In this document: positions 10,630 to 21,564 of the stretch, piece by piece | Layout of the letters: each line of letters starts with the position of its first letter | How positions within the stretch are numbered: the stretch's first letter is position 1 | DNA from: Verpa conica | Lineage: Eukaryota > Ascomycota > Pezizomycetes > Pezizales > Morchellaceae | Assembly: GCA_033030425.1 (NCBI GenBank) | Contig: JAUFSD010000013.1 | Coordinates: 1,302,001-1,366,000, forward strand | Length of the DNA: 64,000 nt | Reading direction: 5' to 3' | Translations under genes and position numbers: made by a program | The notes under the pieces: generated by a model | Told to the model about the DNA's origin: nothing | Database searches by the model: none | The model's input: only the letters and a program-made list of their open reading frames with translations

Positions 10630-12660
10630 CTAGGGAGCGTGTCTATACCACGACCTTTTTCTCTTTCACGGGCGCAAACCTTTGGGCAAGTTCCTTTTGA
10701 TAAGAGTCTTTCGATCTATATACCTTATTTCTTTCTGAAGTCTTGCGTACCTTCAGAAATGTCTTTTTCCGGTTCCTACGTCGACTACGTCGACCCCTAC
10801 GCCGACAAACCCCTAAGCGAATACGACAATCCCATGTTGAAAGTTTTGCTGAAAGCAAGAAAGAGAGTTACTCTTGCGCAGCATTCCTCCAAAGGCTTCG
10901 CAGTTGCGAATAACAACTGGGCCTACTTCCAGCAGAAGACGGCGGAAATCGAAACGGAAATCCAGCGGAGGCACACAGAGAAAGTGATGGCCGCCACTCC
11001 TGGATCCACCCCCGCCCTGACCCCGCTCACCCAAACCTTCCTCCCCTTCGGCACAGCGGCCTCCTCCTCCAGATCCGCATCTCCCTCAAAACGACCTAGA
11101 GTCGACTCTACTGCTAGCGGTAGCCGTTTCTCCGCCCTGGCAGAGAGTTTTGAGGTGGACACCCCTCTCAAAGACCCCACCCCCCAAACCCAGGACACCG
11201 AAATGTCTCTGGAACAGCCAGATTTTCTGGCCCCCTATGACCCTAAGGTCTTCTACCTTCCCCCCTCCGTCGAATCCAAGAGCGGGACAGCCAACTACAC
11301 TACCTGGCTGATCCATAACGCCGTCTCCCCCCTCCTTAACTCTATTCACACCCTAACAGACGAGGTGGTCTACCTCAAAGCGACCGTGGCTCGCTTACAG
11401 ACCAACACCCGTCCACAACAACCCCCTCCACCAGCACCACAACCACAACCCCAACAGCCAAAGGCCCCAAAACCGGCGGCTCCCAAACCCCAGAAACAAA
11501 CTAAGGCCAGCTACGCTGAAGCTGCTAAGAAGCCAGTTCAGCCAGCACCCAAGGCCCCCTCCCCTCCAGCCAAGAAGAAGAAGGTAGAACCCCTCTTCAA
11601 GCCCCAGTACACGAAGATCAACAGAGAGTTTGTGATAGAACTCTCTGAACCAGCGCCAGACAGGGTTACTGAAGACTCTATCTTGGCCAAAGTCAACAAC
11701 ACCCTCAAGGGAACGGGAGTTTCCTTCCTCATGGCCCGTTACACCAGCAAGTCAAACCTGGTCTTCTCTGGCGGCCCTAATCAACCAGGAGAGAGTGCGG
11801 CACCGTATTCAGAAAACATCTGTGCGGCACTGTCTGCCCTCGGCCTCTCCCCCACCTCAGCCAAAGCCAACAGCCGTTGGTCCAAGTTTATCCTCCACGG
11901 AGTCCCCACGTCCGTCGGAGATGGAGTTAAAGCGGGCGAAGAGATAGCCGCCCACGTCGAGCTTAACCTCCCAAATGTGCAGCTAGCACAAATTCCCAGA
12001 TGGCTCAGTAGAGACCGGACCAACAAAAACCACTCCTCCATGATCCTCGCCTTCCCAGGAAGAGTTACCATCGAAAACCTTGGGTGCAGGTACCTAGTCA
12101 TCCTGAACAGGATGTGCCGCCTCGAGCCCTTTATTCCCATTACCCCATCCACACAGTGTCAAAACTGTCAGCGCTACGGCCATCACCACCTACGCTGCAA
12201 AAGTGAAGCTTGCTGTGCAATGTGCGCGGGCCCCGATCATTCCTCCGAACACAAGTGCCACTCCTGTAAGGGAGGTGCTAAGTGCACTCACCTACCCATT
12301 AAGTGCGTCAACTGTCCACAGAACCCAGGACATAAGGCCAATGACCCAGCTTGCCCTACGCGAGCCAAGTTATCCATCAAGAAAGGTAAGGAAGTCGAAG
12401 TAGTCATGACGGACTAGGGAGTTTCTTTTTCTTCAGAACATTTTCTTTTTTTCTCTTTACGACCACGGCTAGTCTGTAAAAATTCTCCGGTTATATAAGG
12501 TGTTTTTCTCTTGTAGTTTTTCCTTACACGTTTCGATCTAAGTCAAGTAGCTTTCTTGTCGCTTCTTATTGTTTGTATTTACTTTTAGTGCGCGCCATCT
12601 ATATGGCTTACCTAATGGGCCTCGGGCCTAGATGAAAAATAAAATCTCTCTCTCTCTCTC
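10630..12660 (+). mobile_element. ORF1-only LINE, copy 1
   Basis: Starts CTAGGGAGCGTGTCTA and ends in AAATAAAATCTCTCT.. with a (CT)n tail, directly inside R1. The uninterrupted R1 site (GTTTCTTCAGTTAG in other copies) shows the insertion point. The element has ORF1 and a 3' UTR with GGGCCTCGGGCCTAGATG but no ORF2 (endonuclease/reverse transcriptase). It must therefore have moved by using enzymes from another element. About 2.03 kb. Confidence 0.82.
10759..12417 (+). CDS. LINE ORF1 (gag-like) protein, intact
   Basis: The start is taken at ATG 10759 (MSFSGSYVDYVDPYADKP) because the two other copies in this window start at the equivalent Met; the frame is open 40 codons further upstream but without ATG. 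552 residues. A Pro/Gln-rich linker with a basic KKKKVE stretch precedes a conserved domain. Residues from about 467 on hold three zinc knuckles: CX2CX4HX4C (CQNCQRYGHHHLRC), CX2CX4HX5C and CX2CX5HX6C. This layout is that of ORF1 of Tad1/I-like fungal LINEs, an RNA-binding chaperone of the retrotransposition particle. The frame has no breaks, unlike the other two copies, so this is the youngest or best preserved one. Confidence 0.87.
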   Translation: MSFSGSYVDYVDPYADKPLSEYDNPMLKVLLKARKRVTLAQHSSKGFAVANNNWAYFQQKTAEIETEIQRRHTEKVMAATPGSTPALTPLTQTFLPFGTAASSSRSASPSKRPRVDSTASGSRFSALAESFEVDTPLKDPTPQTQDTEMSLEQPDFLAPYDPKVFYLPPSVESKSGTANYTTWLIHNAVSPLLNSIHTLTDEVVYLKATVARLQTNTRPQQPPPPAPQPQPQQPKAPKPAAPKPQKQTKASYAEAAKKPVQPAPKAPSPPAKKKKVEPLFKPQYTKINREFVIELSEPAPDRVTEDSILAKVNNTLKGTGVSFLMARYTSKSNLVFSGGPNQPGESAAPYSENICAALSALGLSPTSAKANSRWSKFILHGVPTSVGDGVKAGEEIAAHVELNLPNVQLAQIPRWLSRDRTNKNHSSMILAFPGRVTIENLGCRYLVILNRMCRLEPFIPITPSTQCQNCQRYGHHHLRCKSEACCAMCAGPDHSSEHKCHSCKGGAKCTHLPIKCVNCPQNPGHKANDPACPTRAKLSIKKGKEVEVVMTD

Positions 12661-15204
12661 TTCAGTTAGATTCAATACAAACTTTCTTCTTCGCTGCCTC
12701 TCTGCTGCCTCATCATTTTGCGATCGCTGAAACCACTTCCTACTTCACAAACCTTTGGTATTTTGCTTGTAACGGATAGTTACCTTGCCATCGAGTTAGT
12801 TGTATCCTGTGGTCACGCTGCCCTTACGCTGTCCCCCTTGAATGGTATCATGTTTAAAAAGGTCTCGAAGCTTGTGGAGGTTATCGCTGTCATCTTCACT
12901 GCTTTCGTGAGTGCTCTCAAAGCTTTGATAAACTGCCTTCAAGTTCAGCAGGCGTATCCCAAAGGCTTGTCGCCGCCCATAGATATCCAAAATCTGGAGG
13001 GCTGTATCAACCTTATTGCTAGCACGATAGCTCTCCTTGATTTGCTCCTTATGAGCAAGCTCGCTTATATCAGTTGAAAACATAAGTATGTTGCCATATC
13101 GCTCGACGTGCTGGCGGAAGTGCGTCAGGAAATGCATTTTAATAAAGTTGAAGTGGGATATTGGTGGTGCTTCGTCGAGTCCCTGTAAGCTATGGTGATG
13201 GCTTTGGGAGCTATGATTGTTGCTTTGTTTTTTGGCAGGAGCAGATGCCTTTGATAGTGTTGTCTCTTCAAGGGCCTTTGTTCGATCGCTTGCTGCTTTC
13301 TTTGTTTTTTTATATACCCGAAACTCTAAAAAGATATCCTTATAGCTGTGGAAGTCTTCAAGATAGCCCTCCATATACTGGAGCGTTGCTGGAGTATGGC
13401 TTATATATTGAGCCATCAGGTGAAAGTCGACCATCGAGCGAACGCATTTCAAGGCCTTTTCAAAAGTCTTTTTCAGCGCTTTCAGAGGCTTCCTCAAAGC
13501 CACCGCAAAAGCTCATAGGATTATCCTCCCAAAATGACGCATTTCTTTACCCTGCCACTGAGTAACCTCCCTATATGCCTTTCTCGGTACTGACAGCCCA
13601 GGGTAGGGCCCAATTGATCTCCAGGCATCATCAAATTGCTCCAATCGATTGTGTTTCTTTAAAAAAGACTGGATCCATTCCATCATATGCTTCAATATCC
13701 CTAGATAGATATTATGAAGTAAATCGGGCTTATGCAGGTCATGTACCAAAACTCTCAGGAGAGTCCATAGAGCATTATAGAGGGCTTTCAGAGACTTGGA
13801 GATCAAAAACTCTACCGGAGCAATATTGGCTGGTTGGAGATTATAGTCTCTCACTTTGTCTTGATAGACTGTATGATTGCGCTCAGGGAATTCATCAAGG
13901 CTTCCAAGATCATCAAAGCCAACCTCGCATTTAGCGCAAGCCTGACTTTGGATATTATGGAGAGAGGCATGCTCTTCTTGATTGGCTATCCAGGCGGCGA
14001 GTATGGGGAAGCAAAGTCGTTGATAGCCATCCGTGCAGTCTAAAACTACTCCGCTCTCGCCAGGGCTCTGTAAGCTTTCAAGAATCTCCTCAAGAACCTT
14101 ATGAAAAGCCATGCGGCTTTGCCGGCGCTGAACTTTTGAAATAGCCGACTCCTTTGCAAGCTTCGGGGGTACTGGTAAAAGTGCAAGGAGGATATTTGCT
14201 AGACTAGTTGGCTTATTGCGAGTTGCAGACTTAATGTTGCCAATCGTGAGATATATAGGCCAGGCTTTTTTATCCCCACTGAAGCTAGTCAAATGAGTTC
14301 CGTCGGAGGCGCAGATAATAGGTACAACTGTAGATCCTTCGGGTAATGTATTCTACAGAGCTATTAGTATTATGATAAAAGCCTCTAAAGCTCTCGCGAA
14401 AGCTGTACTAACCTGCATCTCCCACCACCAATCACCTGTATGTATTTCCCCATACATCCGTTCTCCTAAGCTATTATACTCCACCGTGGGAGCATATACC
14501 ATATCGTCTCTAAACGCCCTTTGCCTAAGGAGATAGCGTACGCAAACCATGGGGTTTCGATAAAAATAGGAGGTTTTCCTCCCCCCTAGATCGACCTCCG
14601 AGTGGTGCCAGCTAGAACGTCCTAATGTTGTATGCATTTCCTCCACCTTGCTAGCAAAGCTCCTGCCAGAGTTGAAAGAGCAGTCACGAAGGCCCAGCGA
14701 GCTTTGAAAGTAATCATCAATAGCTCCCTGAGAGGTTTTTGACCGAATAAACCACCGAGCAAGCTTGAACTCCTCCACCGATTTGAAAGGCGCCCATGGG
14801 TTCCCCAAAAGGCTTTGCTCCTCCTCATCGTACCCTAAGAAGCTTTCACCACGTCTCCCAGCACCTTCATACAGCTTTATTTTAGCTTCTCCACTAGCAA
14901 CAGTACCGGTGTCTATATCCATGGCCATGTCAGCAGCCAAATTAAAATCAGATTCAGATTCTCGGTCAGAATCATTTGAATCCTCATTCTGGTCAAGTTC
15001 ATCGTCGCTATTGCCAAAAAGGCTGTCGTGATTGTTTTCGAAGCCTTTGTCAAAGCTGCCAAAGCTGCCAGAGCTTATTGTGTTTTCAACCGTTGGTGGA
15101 TCAAGATATGACGATGCAATTAGGGGGTGCTTCGCTATTAGGTGCTTTTCGAAAGAACTAGAGTAACTATACTCTTTTTTGCAATATGGGCATTTTGAAG
15201 GCAT

Positions 15205-16290
15205 AATGTAGGCTTAGATAAATGAAAGGGACGGCCAAAGTTGAGAGTGCTATGGTGGTAGCTTCAGGAGCTCTCATTCAAATCACAACATGTGCTTCGC
15301 ATAGATTAACCTAACTGGCTCTCTTGGCGCCAAGGTCTGTGCGTTAAAAGGCAAACCTGCAACCTCACATCGACCCGCTTACAACCATCACCACGACCCC
15401 ACCAGGAAGATGCCTATGATGATGCTTCCGAGCTACAATATTGATAGGGAGAGTCCCTGGAGACTTGACAAAGTCTTTGACAGCTTTTCAGACAACTTTA
15501 GTTGCCGACTTTATAACTCGATAGGCAAACACTATATTGCCATATAAGTAGCTATTCTTATATTATCCCCGCCAGTCAATCCCTAAATCAATCTAGCAAT
15601 TGAGTCAAAGCTAACTACTAGAGTTTAGGTCTCGATTTCCATATCTCTTTGGGTTTTCCCCATGGCTTTGAGAGCTCTCTTTGCAGCTTTTCATAATTTC
15701 CGTGCGAGTGATGATATATGAAGCAATGATAAACGGTAATATATGACTCCATGACGTCTTGAGACACCAACAAACAGCTGATAGAATAGCAAACTTTAGA
15801 GCCTAGGAAACTGGGCCTATAAAAGGCCCCTGCTGCCCTGCTTTGTGCTCCACGAGCTCTCTCTCCCTTCTTTCTCTCCTAACCTCCACCACCCACCTAG
15901 CTACGATTCACGTCTTTAATATATCACAGTAGGTTTTAATTAATACTGCTAGGGCCCACAAAGCCCTAGCAGTAGCCTTGATAGCCTTCGCTAACGTATG
16001 AATTTGCGCCTAGTCTCCACTGTTTCAAGATTTTTTATTTATTTGTTTCACTCTTTGTTTGGCCCCCCGTTTCACGTTTTCAAGTGCCCTACATTTCGCC
16101 TTTCTTACGTCTACAGTATCTCTATAAAGCGCTGGTGGTAAGCTGTCTCTGAATCTCCATAAACATCACGATACCATACTTACTTGCTGGCAACTAAGTC
16201 ATACAGTATATATAATACTCTATAAGACTCTTATAAAAGCTCCTACAGCTATAACCACCGCTACTACCATTCCGTCAACAACTATCGCAA
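15205..16290. promoter_or_regulatory. divergent promoter region of the KDZ element
   Basis: Lies between the transposase start (15204, minus) and the next ORF (16291, plus). A good TATA box, TATAAAAG at 15818-15825, is followed by CT-rich DNA (about 15850-15900), a typical fungal plus-strand promoter. Several GCT..GAGCT words (for example near 15255 and 15665) recur here and elsewhere in the element. No gene is seen. Confidence 0.5.
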
Positions 16291-17673
16291 ATGCTTCTCA
16301 CTATCGTCCAAGTCAAAGCCAAGCTCCAGCTCACTGGAAAGAATGCCGCTTACTTTGCCCTGCGCAAAGCCCTTGCCCACCGAATGGCTGCTGTAGGGTA
16401 GATCAACAAGACCGCATCGGGGCTAGATGCCTACAACGCCCTCTCTGAATGGCTTATGAAGCATAAATATCTCAGGGGGCTTTACTCCTCCTGGCATGAT
16501 CAAGATACGGAAGTCTTCAGGGGTATCCAGGGGGCTTTGAAGACTCTCATCGCAGACGTAGGGGCCAAGGAGAAGAAAGCTGCTGGTGCTGGTGACCGGC
16601 ACTTCAGAGAAGCAGAGAATGATGATGATAATGATGTAGAAGACCTCGAGATCGAACGGCCCGGCCCACTGAGCGCCTTGAGTCGAAAGCGGAGGAGAGT
16701 TACGGGGACTGTGGGGGGAGTCTCTGGAGCCCCCGTTGTACCTGCTCGGCCTGTTGTGCAGATTCATATCATCGATCCTGATAATGTTGGCCCCCCTCCT
16801 CGCGCAGAAGACTATCCGTGGTATGGCAGCACCAATGGCCCATCCTATATAGGCGTCCTTGCAGCGGTGAACATGAATGAGCTTTATAACCTTTCAATGA
16901 AGCATATGCCCCCTGGGAGAGCTCCCAGGGCTTTCTACGGAGCTATGGAAAACCCTCCTCCACCACCTCCGAGCTTGACTCCTGACGTTTCCTTCGGCAA
17001 CCCGAGCTATGCCCACCTCACGGATACCGAGGAAGTCGAAGCTTGGGTGAGCAGCAGCAGCGCTAAGCCCTTGAGAGCCCTCGTGGTTCTCCACAGAGTC
17101 CTCAGGGGTGCCCAGACCCCCCCTCCATCTGGCTACGTTCATATCCTTGAGCAAGACTTTGAAACAGTCGATCTTCCTGCGGAGGACTCCGACTATGATG
17201 AGAATCAGCGAATCAGCAGTAAAGGTCAGAAGGTAGCTATGCCGAGGACTCGCAGGACCTTCCAGATACTCCTCAAGAAGCTCACCGTTAGGCAAGGGCG
17301 TATTGAGGATAGGATTACCCATGTCAGCGATGCATATAAGGCTAAGTTCCCTGATGCTGTTGTTCCTGGAGATGGCGATTATGACCCAGAGCATATATGG
17401 ACCGATCAAGAGCTAGCAGACAGGGCTGCAGTTATTGAGGAAGCCAGAATAGCTTTGCTCATGGTTCCTGTGCCTTCGGTGGGTCCTCCTGTGCCTCCAT
17501 CTCCCGGTGGTGATGATGGTGGTAACGATGGTGGTGATGCCCCTCCACCCCCTCCACCCCCCGGCGGTGATGATGGTGGTGACAATGGTGGTGATGCCCC
17601 TCCACCATCTCCACCACCTCCACCCCCTCCAGGTCCAGGCACCGACGACGCGGGTGATGGTGTGGTAGCATAA
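16291..17673 (+). pseudogene. unknown KDZ-associated ORF with one in-frame stop
   Basis: From ATG 16291 the frame runs to 17673 (460 codons plus stop) with a single TAG at 16399-16401; sequence before and after reads as one protein. The alternative is a 405-residue protein from ATG 16456. No known domain is recognised. It has an acidic segment and a KRRR stretch (a likely nuclear signal) after about residue 110. The C-terminus is low complexity, with alternating GGDDGG and poly-Pro blocks encoded by a GGTGGTGATGATGG/CCTCCACC repeat. It is preceded by the TATA box at 15818 and followed by the DUF6532-like gene on the same strand. It is probably an accessory gene of the transposon. Confidence 0.5.
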
Positions 17674-18289
17674 AAGGCTTTGGAAGCAGTGAAGAGACCC
17701 TTGGGAGTTTTGATTAAGTTTTTTGCCTTATACTTTTTGGTTATTGGGTTCTATTTCGTTTATATACTGTCTATTATTAATGTATTTTTATGATCGTAGC
17801 TCTAGGAGCTATTGCGAGAGTTTTAGGTGTTTTGGCAAAGGTCAAAGAAACCTTTATGAAAAATTTTAATATTGATTTTATATTTTTATATATTTTTTGT
17901 TATCTGTCGATCATTTCCTTTGTGCGATATCTATTATTGGGTTTATTTTGATTATGGCTCTGGGAGCTATGAGAATGACTTTAGGAGCTATCATGAAGAC
18001 TAGCAATATAGTTTCTTTTGTGGCGGAGCATATTTTTACATACCTAAATATTTACATATGTATTAGGCATTGGAAATTGATTCTATTGGTCTAACGAGCT
18101 TTTGGTGCGGTGTCAAAGCGCTGGCAAGCAATAAAGGGGGGGAGGCCCCTGGAGCCCTCGCTAAAACTCCATCAACCTTCTTCATTGCCTCTAGCAATCT
18201 ATCTACAGTCTTTACCGCCATATACAATCTTTATCGCTCTTTTGCTTCCTTTTATATTGTACTGACACTCCTTGATTATTTCCTTTGTA
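17674..18289. other. spacer between the two accessory ORFs
   Basis: AT-rich, without a convincing frame. It contains a cluster of the GCTCTNGGAGCTAT word (near 17797, 17953 and 17978). It presumably holds the terminator of the upstream ORF and the promoter of the next gene. Confidence 0.4.
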
Positions 18290-20123
18290 ATGGCAACTAG
18301 AAAACGCCCTATGATCACGTATAGCAAAGTCTCCACAAGGAGGTCTCGACGCAAACTCCCCCCTCCTCCTCCTCCCGCTCCCGAAGCTGAATATATAGAG
18401 CTATCGACCGAAGAAGATGACTATGTGAATCATTTCGAACATGACAGTGAAAGCTCTGAGAACTTTGATGATGGCGCTGAGGGCTTTAACCGATGCAAGA
18501 AGTCTAATTCAAAACGTTTGAACTCTGGTGACGATAGCTATCGGGCTGATGGAAATGGAGCAGTATCCCAACTTTCTCCTACACACCCTAAACAACCGCG
18601 TGTTTTCAAAAAAATAGGGAAAGTGCCAAAGAGAGCTATGTGGACTTCCACTAAGGCTGCAGAAGCCGTCGAGGCTACGAGGAAGCGAAAGGCAGGAGAA
18701 GCAATCGCTGCCTCGTCAATTCAGCTGAATATCATGCAGGTAAAGGATCCTTTTTAAATATTCTTGTTAGGGTTTGCTGACAAATTAAAGTACGGTAAAA
18801 GAGCAGTCCCACAGGCTAAAAGGATCAGGCTGAAAGCCCCTGCAGCTTTAGTGGAGGCTTCAGGAGCAACAAGCCCACCTCAACCACCGGCACCTCCTTC
18901 TTCTCCAAATTTTAGGAACTCTGAACCTCCCAGACCCTCTCAATCATCAGATGATCCCGATGGCAATGATGAAAGCTCCAACAACTCTCTCCATGATAGT
19001 CGAAGTTTCGCACACCTTAGTGGTTCAGCAAGAAATGTTTTAATTCATTGCGCAGAGCTAATGAGAGAACATACTTTGCTTGAAGAGCCTTTGCCTTCTC
19101 CAGCACGCCTTGTGGCCCTTATTGCAGAGCTCTGGGAAAGAGCCAGCAATAAAGCAAACATAAAAGCTAATTTATGCAGTATTAGCAAACTTCACGTAAC
19201 AGCCCCCAAAGCTTTCATGAAAGCTTTCAGAGCTATTGCTAATACGTAATAGTTAAAAGGTGTTCATTCCCGCACTAGGTCTCACTTGATATACCTAATC
19301 AAAGTAAGAATATCTACTGGGGATATGTATGGGCTCCACCGTTGCAAAACCCCAGGAGAGAAGGCAACAAAGGTCGAGTATCTACTAGAAAAAGACCGAT
19401 TCTTGAGCAATCCGGAGAATTATCAGGTAACGGTTTCCACGGTAGCTTTGAGAGCTTTGATGAATATCCTAACGGCTTTCAGAGTGGTTCTTGCAGGTTC
19501 CTTGCACCTGAGATTTCTGATGCCATTTACAGCAAATATTTTGAAGGGTCAAAAATGATTGGGTCTAGAGATCCCGAGTTCCTTAATAGGATCACTCCGG
19601 TATTGGTGTGCTTTGTAGCAACGGGGATATGGCACTGCTTACGCGCCTGGCGTACCGGAGTCTATCTCAAACCAGCGGATTTCAATACCGGAAATCAGGG
19701 TATAACTCGTAAGACTCCTTTTACTACTGTGATGACTCCAGCTGATTTCACCATGGCTCTAGGGACCTTCACGAGAATGAAAAATACTTGGAAAAACCCT
19801 AGCTTAACAAATCAACAGGGTATACTGGCGGAAATCAAGTATAGAGTTCAAATAGCAGTATGTTAGTAATCCCTAGAGTAGACCCAGCGCTAATCATTCA
19901 GTAGATTGATGCGAGAAAAGGCACTTCCGAGTCTATACCAACAGAGGCAATGACTGAAGATGACATAGCTCTGGCAATAGCTCTACGTGATATCACCAGA
20001 GCTCGTGGGAGTATGACGCTTACTCGACATGGACAGGGTGTAGTAACTCCCGATGACTCCGACGAAGTCATTCAAGCGCAGCTGGTAGGGGTGGAGGAAA
20101 GCGATATTGGTGGTAGCAGCTAG
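18290..20123 (+). CDS. DUF6532-like protein carried by the KDZ element
   Basis: Five exons fit with all phases closed: 18290-18739, 18815-19195, 19253-19426, 19483-19857, 19905-20123, giving 532 residues. The N-terminal half is disordered, with basic and poly-Pro stretches and acidic Ser-rich runs. From about residue 220 a globular part follows: YGLHRCKT, then KVEYLLEKDRFLS, then FLAPEISDAIYSKYFEG and DPEFLNRITPVLVCFVAT followed by WHCLRAWRTGVY. This order resembles the fungal DUF6532 domain, of unknown function and common in repetitive fungal genes. No catalytic residues are evident. It is unbroken although the neighbouring transposase is dead. The introns contain the same GCTTTNNGAGCT words as the rest of the element. 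The family name is tentative; the gene model is firmer. Confidence 0.62.
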
Positions 20124-20371
20124 GACGTGGTGGGAAGTAGGTCAACTATGGTAAAAAAAGGGGCTGTGGGGATAGCTAGTAGAGCTTTGGTGATTGCTTT
20201 GGGGATTATGTAGAGCTAGGAAAATTAGGGAGTTAGGCTTCTTATCGATAGTATTTAATATAATATTTTACCATACCACATAATTGTGAAAGCTGCCAGA
20301 GCCATCGGGAGAGCTTTCAGCAAATCCTGACATGCATGTGGAGAGTATGAGGTATGAAGAGGACTCGGGAG
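20124..20371. other. 3' flank of the DUF6532-like gene
   Basis: Non-coding, with more GAGCTTT/GCTTTGG words; ends in GGGAG, the left target duplication of the R1 copy. Confidence 0.4.
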
Positions 20372-20739
20372 TTTCAAGGGGGACAGCGTGAGGGCAGCGT
20401 AACCACAGGATACAACTAACTCGATGGCAAGATAACTATCCGTTACAAGCAAAATACCAAAGGTTTGTGAAGTAGGCAGTGGGTTCAGCGATCGCGAAGC
20501 GATGGAACAGCGGAGAGGCAGCGAAGAGAGAAATTTGTATTGAATCTAACTGAAGAAACGTTGCGTAAAGAAAGAAGAGAAAAACTATTACAGAGGGGAA
20601 GCAACGCTCCCTATTTATACCCAAAATTCCCATTTGTTACAATGGCTTTGTTCCCCTCCTCGATACCTGTTACCCTGCCTTCCTACCTTGCATGAGTCAC
20701 GATTAGGCTCACCCTGGCACCCCTGATCGATCCGTGAAA
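20372..20739 (-). mobile_element. R1 repeat copy 2, complete
   Basis: Reverse orientation, exactly 368 bp, ends TTTCAAGG..CCGTGAAA, flanked by perfect GGGAG duplications (20367-20371 and 20740-20744). It contains the complement of the TATAAATA promoter motif and the CT-rich tract seen in the other copies. No coding capacity. The 5-bp duplication and the promoter fit a solo LTR, but the TTTCA/TGAAA ends are not the usual TG/CA. Confidence 0.85.
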
Positions 20740-21122
20740 GGGAGGGGGTATATGAAGTTTCAAGAGAGCTCATGATAGTCCCTGAGTTAGACTTGCAAAG
20801 TCAGAAGGGCTTTGGAGATATCAGGGTTTAGCGTAGGGTATATCAGAACGTGTCCCGATAGCTCCAGATATTGTGGTTAAAGCCTCCTGAGCTCTCCTGA
20901 GAGCTCTGATAGCTGACCAAGCGTCTCTGAGACACATCCCGTCTCCTGATCGTCGAATTCCGCCAACTGTATCCTGAGAATCAGAGGCATCAGATGCGTC
21001 AGAGAGAAACCTTCAAGTATGCTGATGATACCAGGTATTCCCAGGGACTTTGCTGTGGGTCCCAGAGACAATTGGCCTTTTGCTGATGTTCCACACCTAC
21101 CCCACACCTTGCAACAGTCAAC
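20740..21122. other. non-coding, possible right end of the KDZ element
   Basis: Dense in CTCCTGAGAGCTCT and GATAGCTGA-like words related to those at 9480-9600 in opposite orientation, so it may be the other subterminal region of the transposon. No clean terminal inverted repeat or duplication found. Confidence 0.3.
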
Positions 21123-21228
21123 TGTAAAAACCGATCACCTATTGGGGAACAGCAGGCGATAATCACAAGGCAAGGCTAGTATCAAGAGACTAGGAACTCG
21201 GGACAAGGTAGGTATGGTAACAATATAA
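21123..21228 (+). repeat. LTR-like end C, inverted partner of 31746-31852
   Basis: Starts TGTAAAAACCGATCACC, like an LTR 5' end, and is repeated in reverse complement at 31746-31852 with scattered differences. The sequence continues to about 21564 without a known feature. The two copies bracket the whole LINE array. Confidence 0.65.
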
Positions 21229-21564
21229 GTTGTTGCGTGAAGCACTAACTAACTGACAGAGATGCGTCCCTTTTATACCCTTTCTGGAGCGACGCTGAGA
21301 TCAACACTGAGACAATATGAAACTGAAGGAGCGACCTCCTTCTATATGAAACTACAGACGTTTCGTCCTGCGAGGCGTACTTCTTTACATGACCAATAAG
21401 AATAGGAGCCCTACGAGATATAAAACGATACATGAAACAAGGAGATAAACAAGGCAGACTAGGAAACGGGTGCTCTTGACATCAACAGAGGAACGGCAGG
21501 CATAATGTGGAGAATCAGAAACTCAGTTATTTACTTAGATCCCTCTCATTTTAATTCATACCCA

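Larger units (their letters stand above)
10446..12843 (+). mobile_element. R1 repeat copy 1, carrying a nested LINE
   Basis: R1 is a 368-bp repeat with ends TTTCACGG..CCTTGAAA, here split by the LINE at 10630-12660. Its own flanks are GATAT (10441-10445) and GGTAT (12844-12848), a 5-bp duplication with one change. It holds a TATA box (TATAAATA, 10563-10570) followed by GGGAGCGTTGCTCCC and a CT-rich tract, like an LTR promoter. The last base of the right end is mutated (TTGAAT for TTGAAA). It lies inside the KDZ transposase. Confidence 0.8.
9775..15204 (-). pseudogene. KDZ/Plavaka-type transposase, interrupted
   Basis: Minus strand: exon 1 15204-14413, intron 14412-14353, exon 2 14352-12844, then a 2.4-kb insertion, then 10445-9775. 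Removing the insertion plus one 5-bp duplication (GGTAT/GATAT) restores a single frame of 988 codons, a strong check. The N-terminus has a C2H2-like finger (CPYCKKEY) followed by an acidic Ser/Asp linker. The core has GDWWWEMQ and IICASDGTHLTSFSGDKKAWP, typical of fungal Plavaka transposases of the Kyakuja-Dileera-Zisupton superfamily. The C-terminus reads LVNTRVDLRTWNDFY, also typical. One in-frame TGA at 13513-13515 (after RHFGRIIL) and the insertion make it inactive. It would have catalysed cut-and-paste transposition of the surrounding element. Confidence 0.85.

Noticed and set aside
18740..18770. 31-nt intron in the DUF6532-like gene
   Set aside because: It shifts the frame into a stop; the 75-nt intron 18740-18814 keeps the frame and has a better acceptor.
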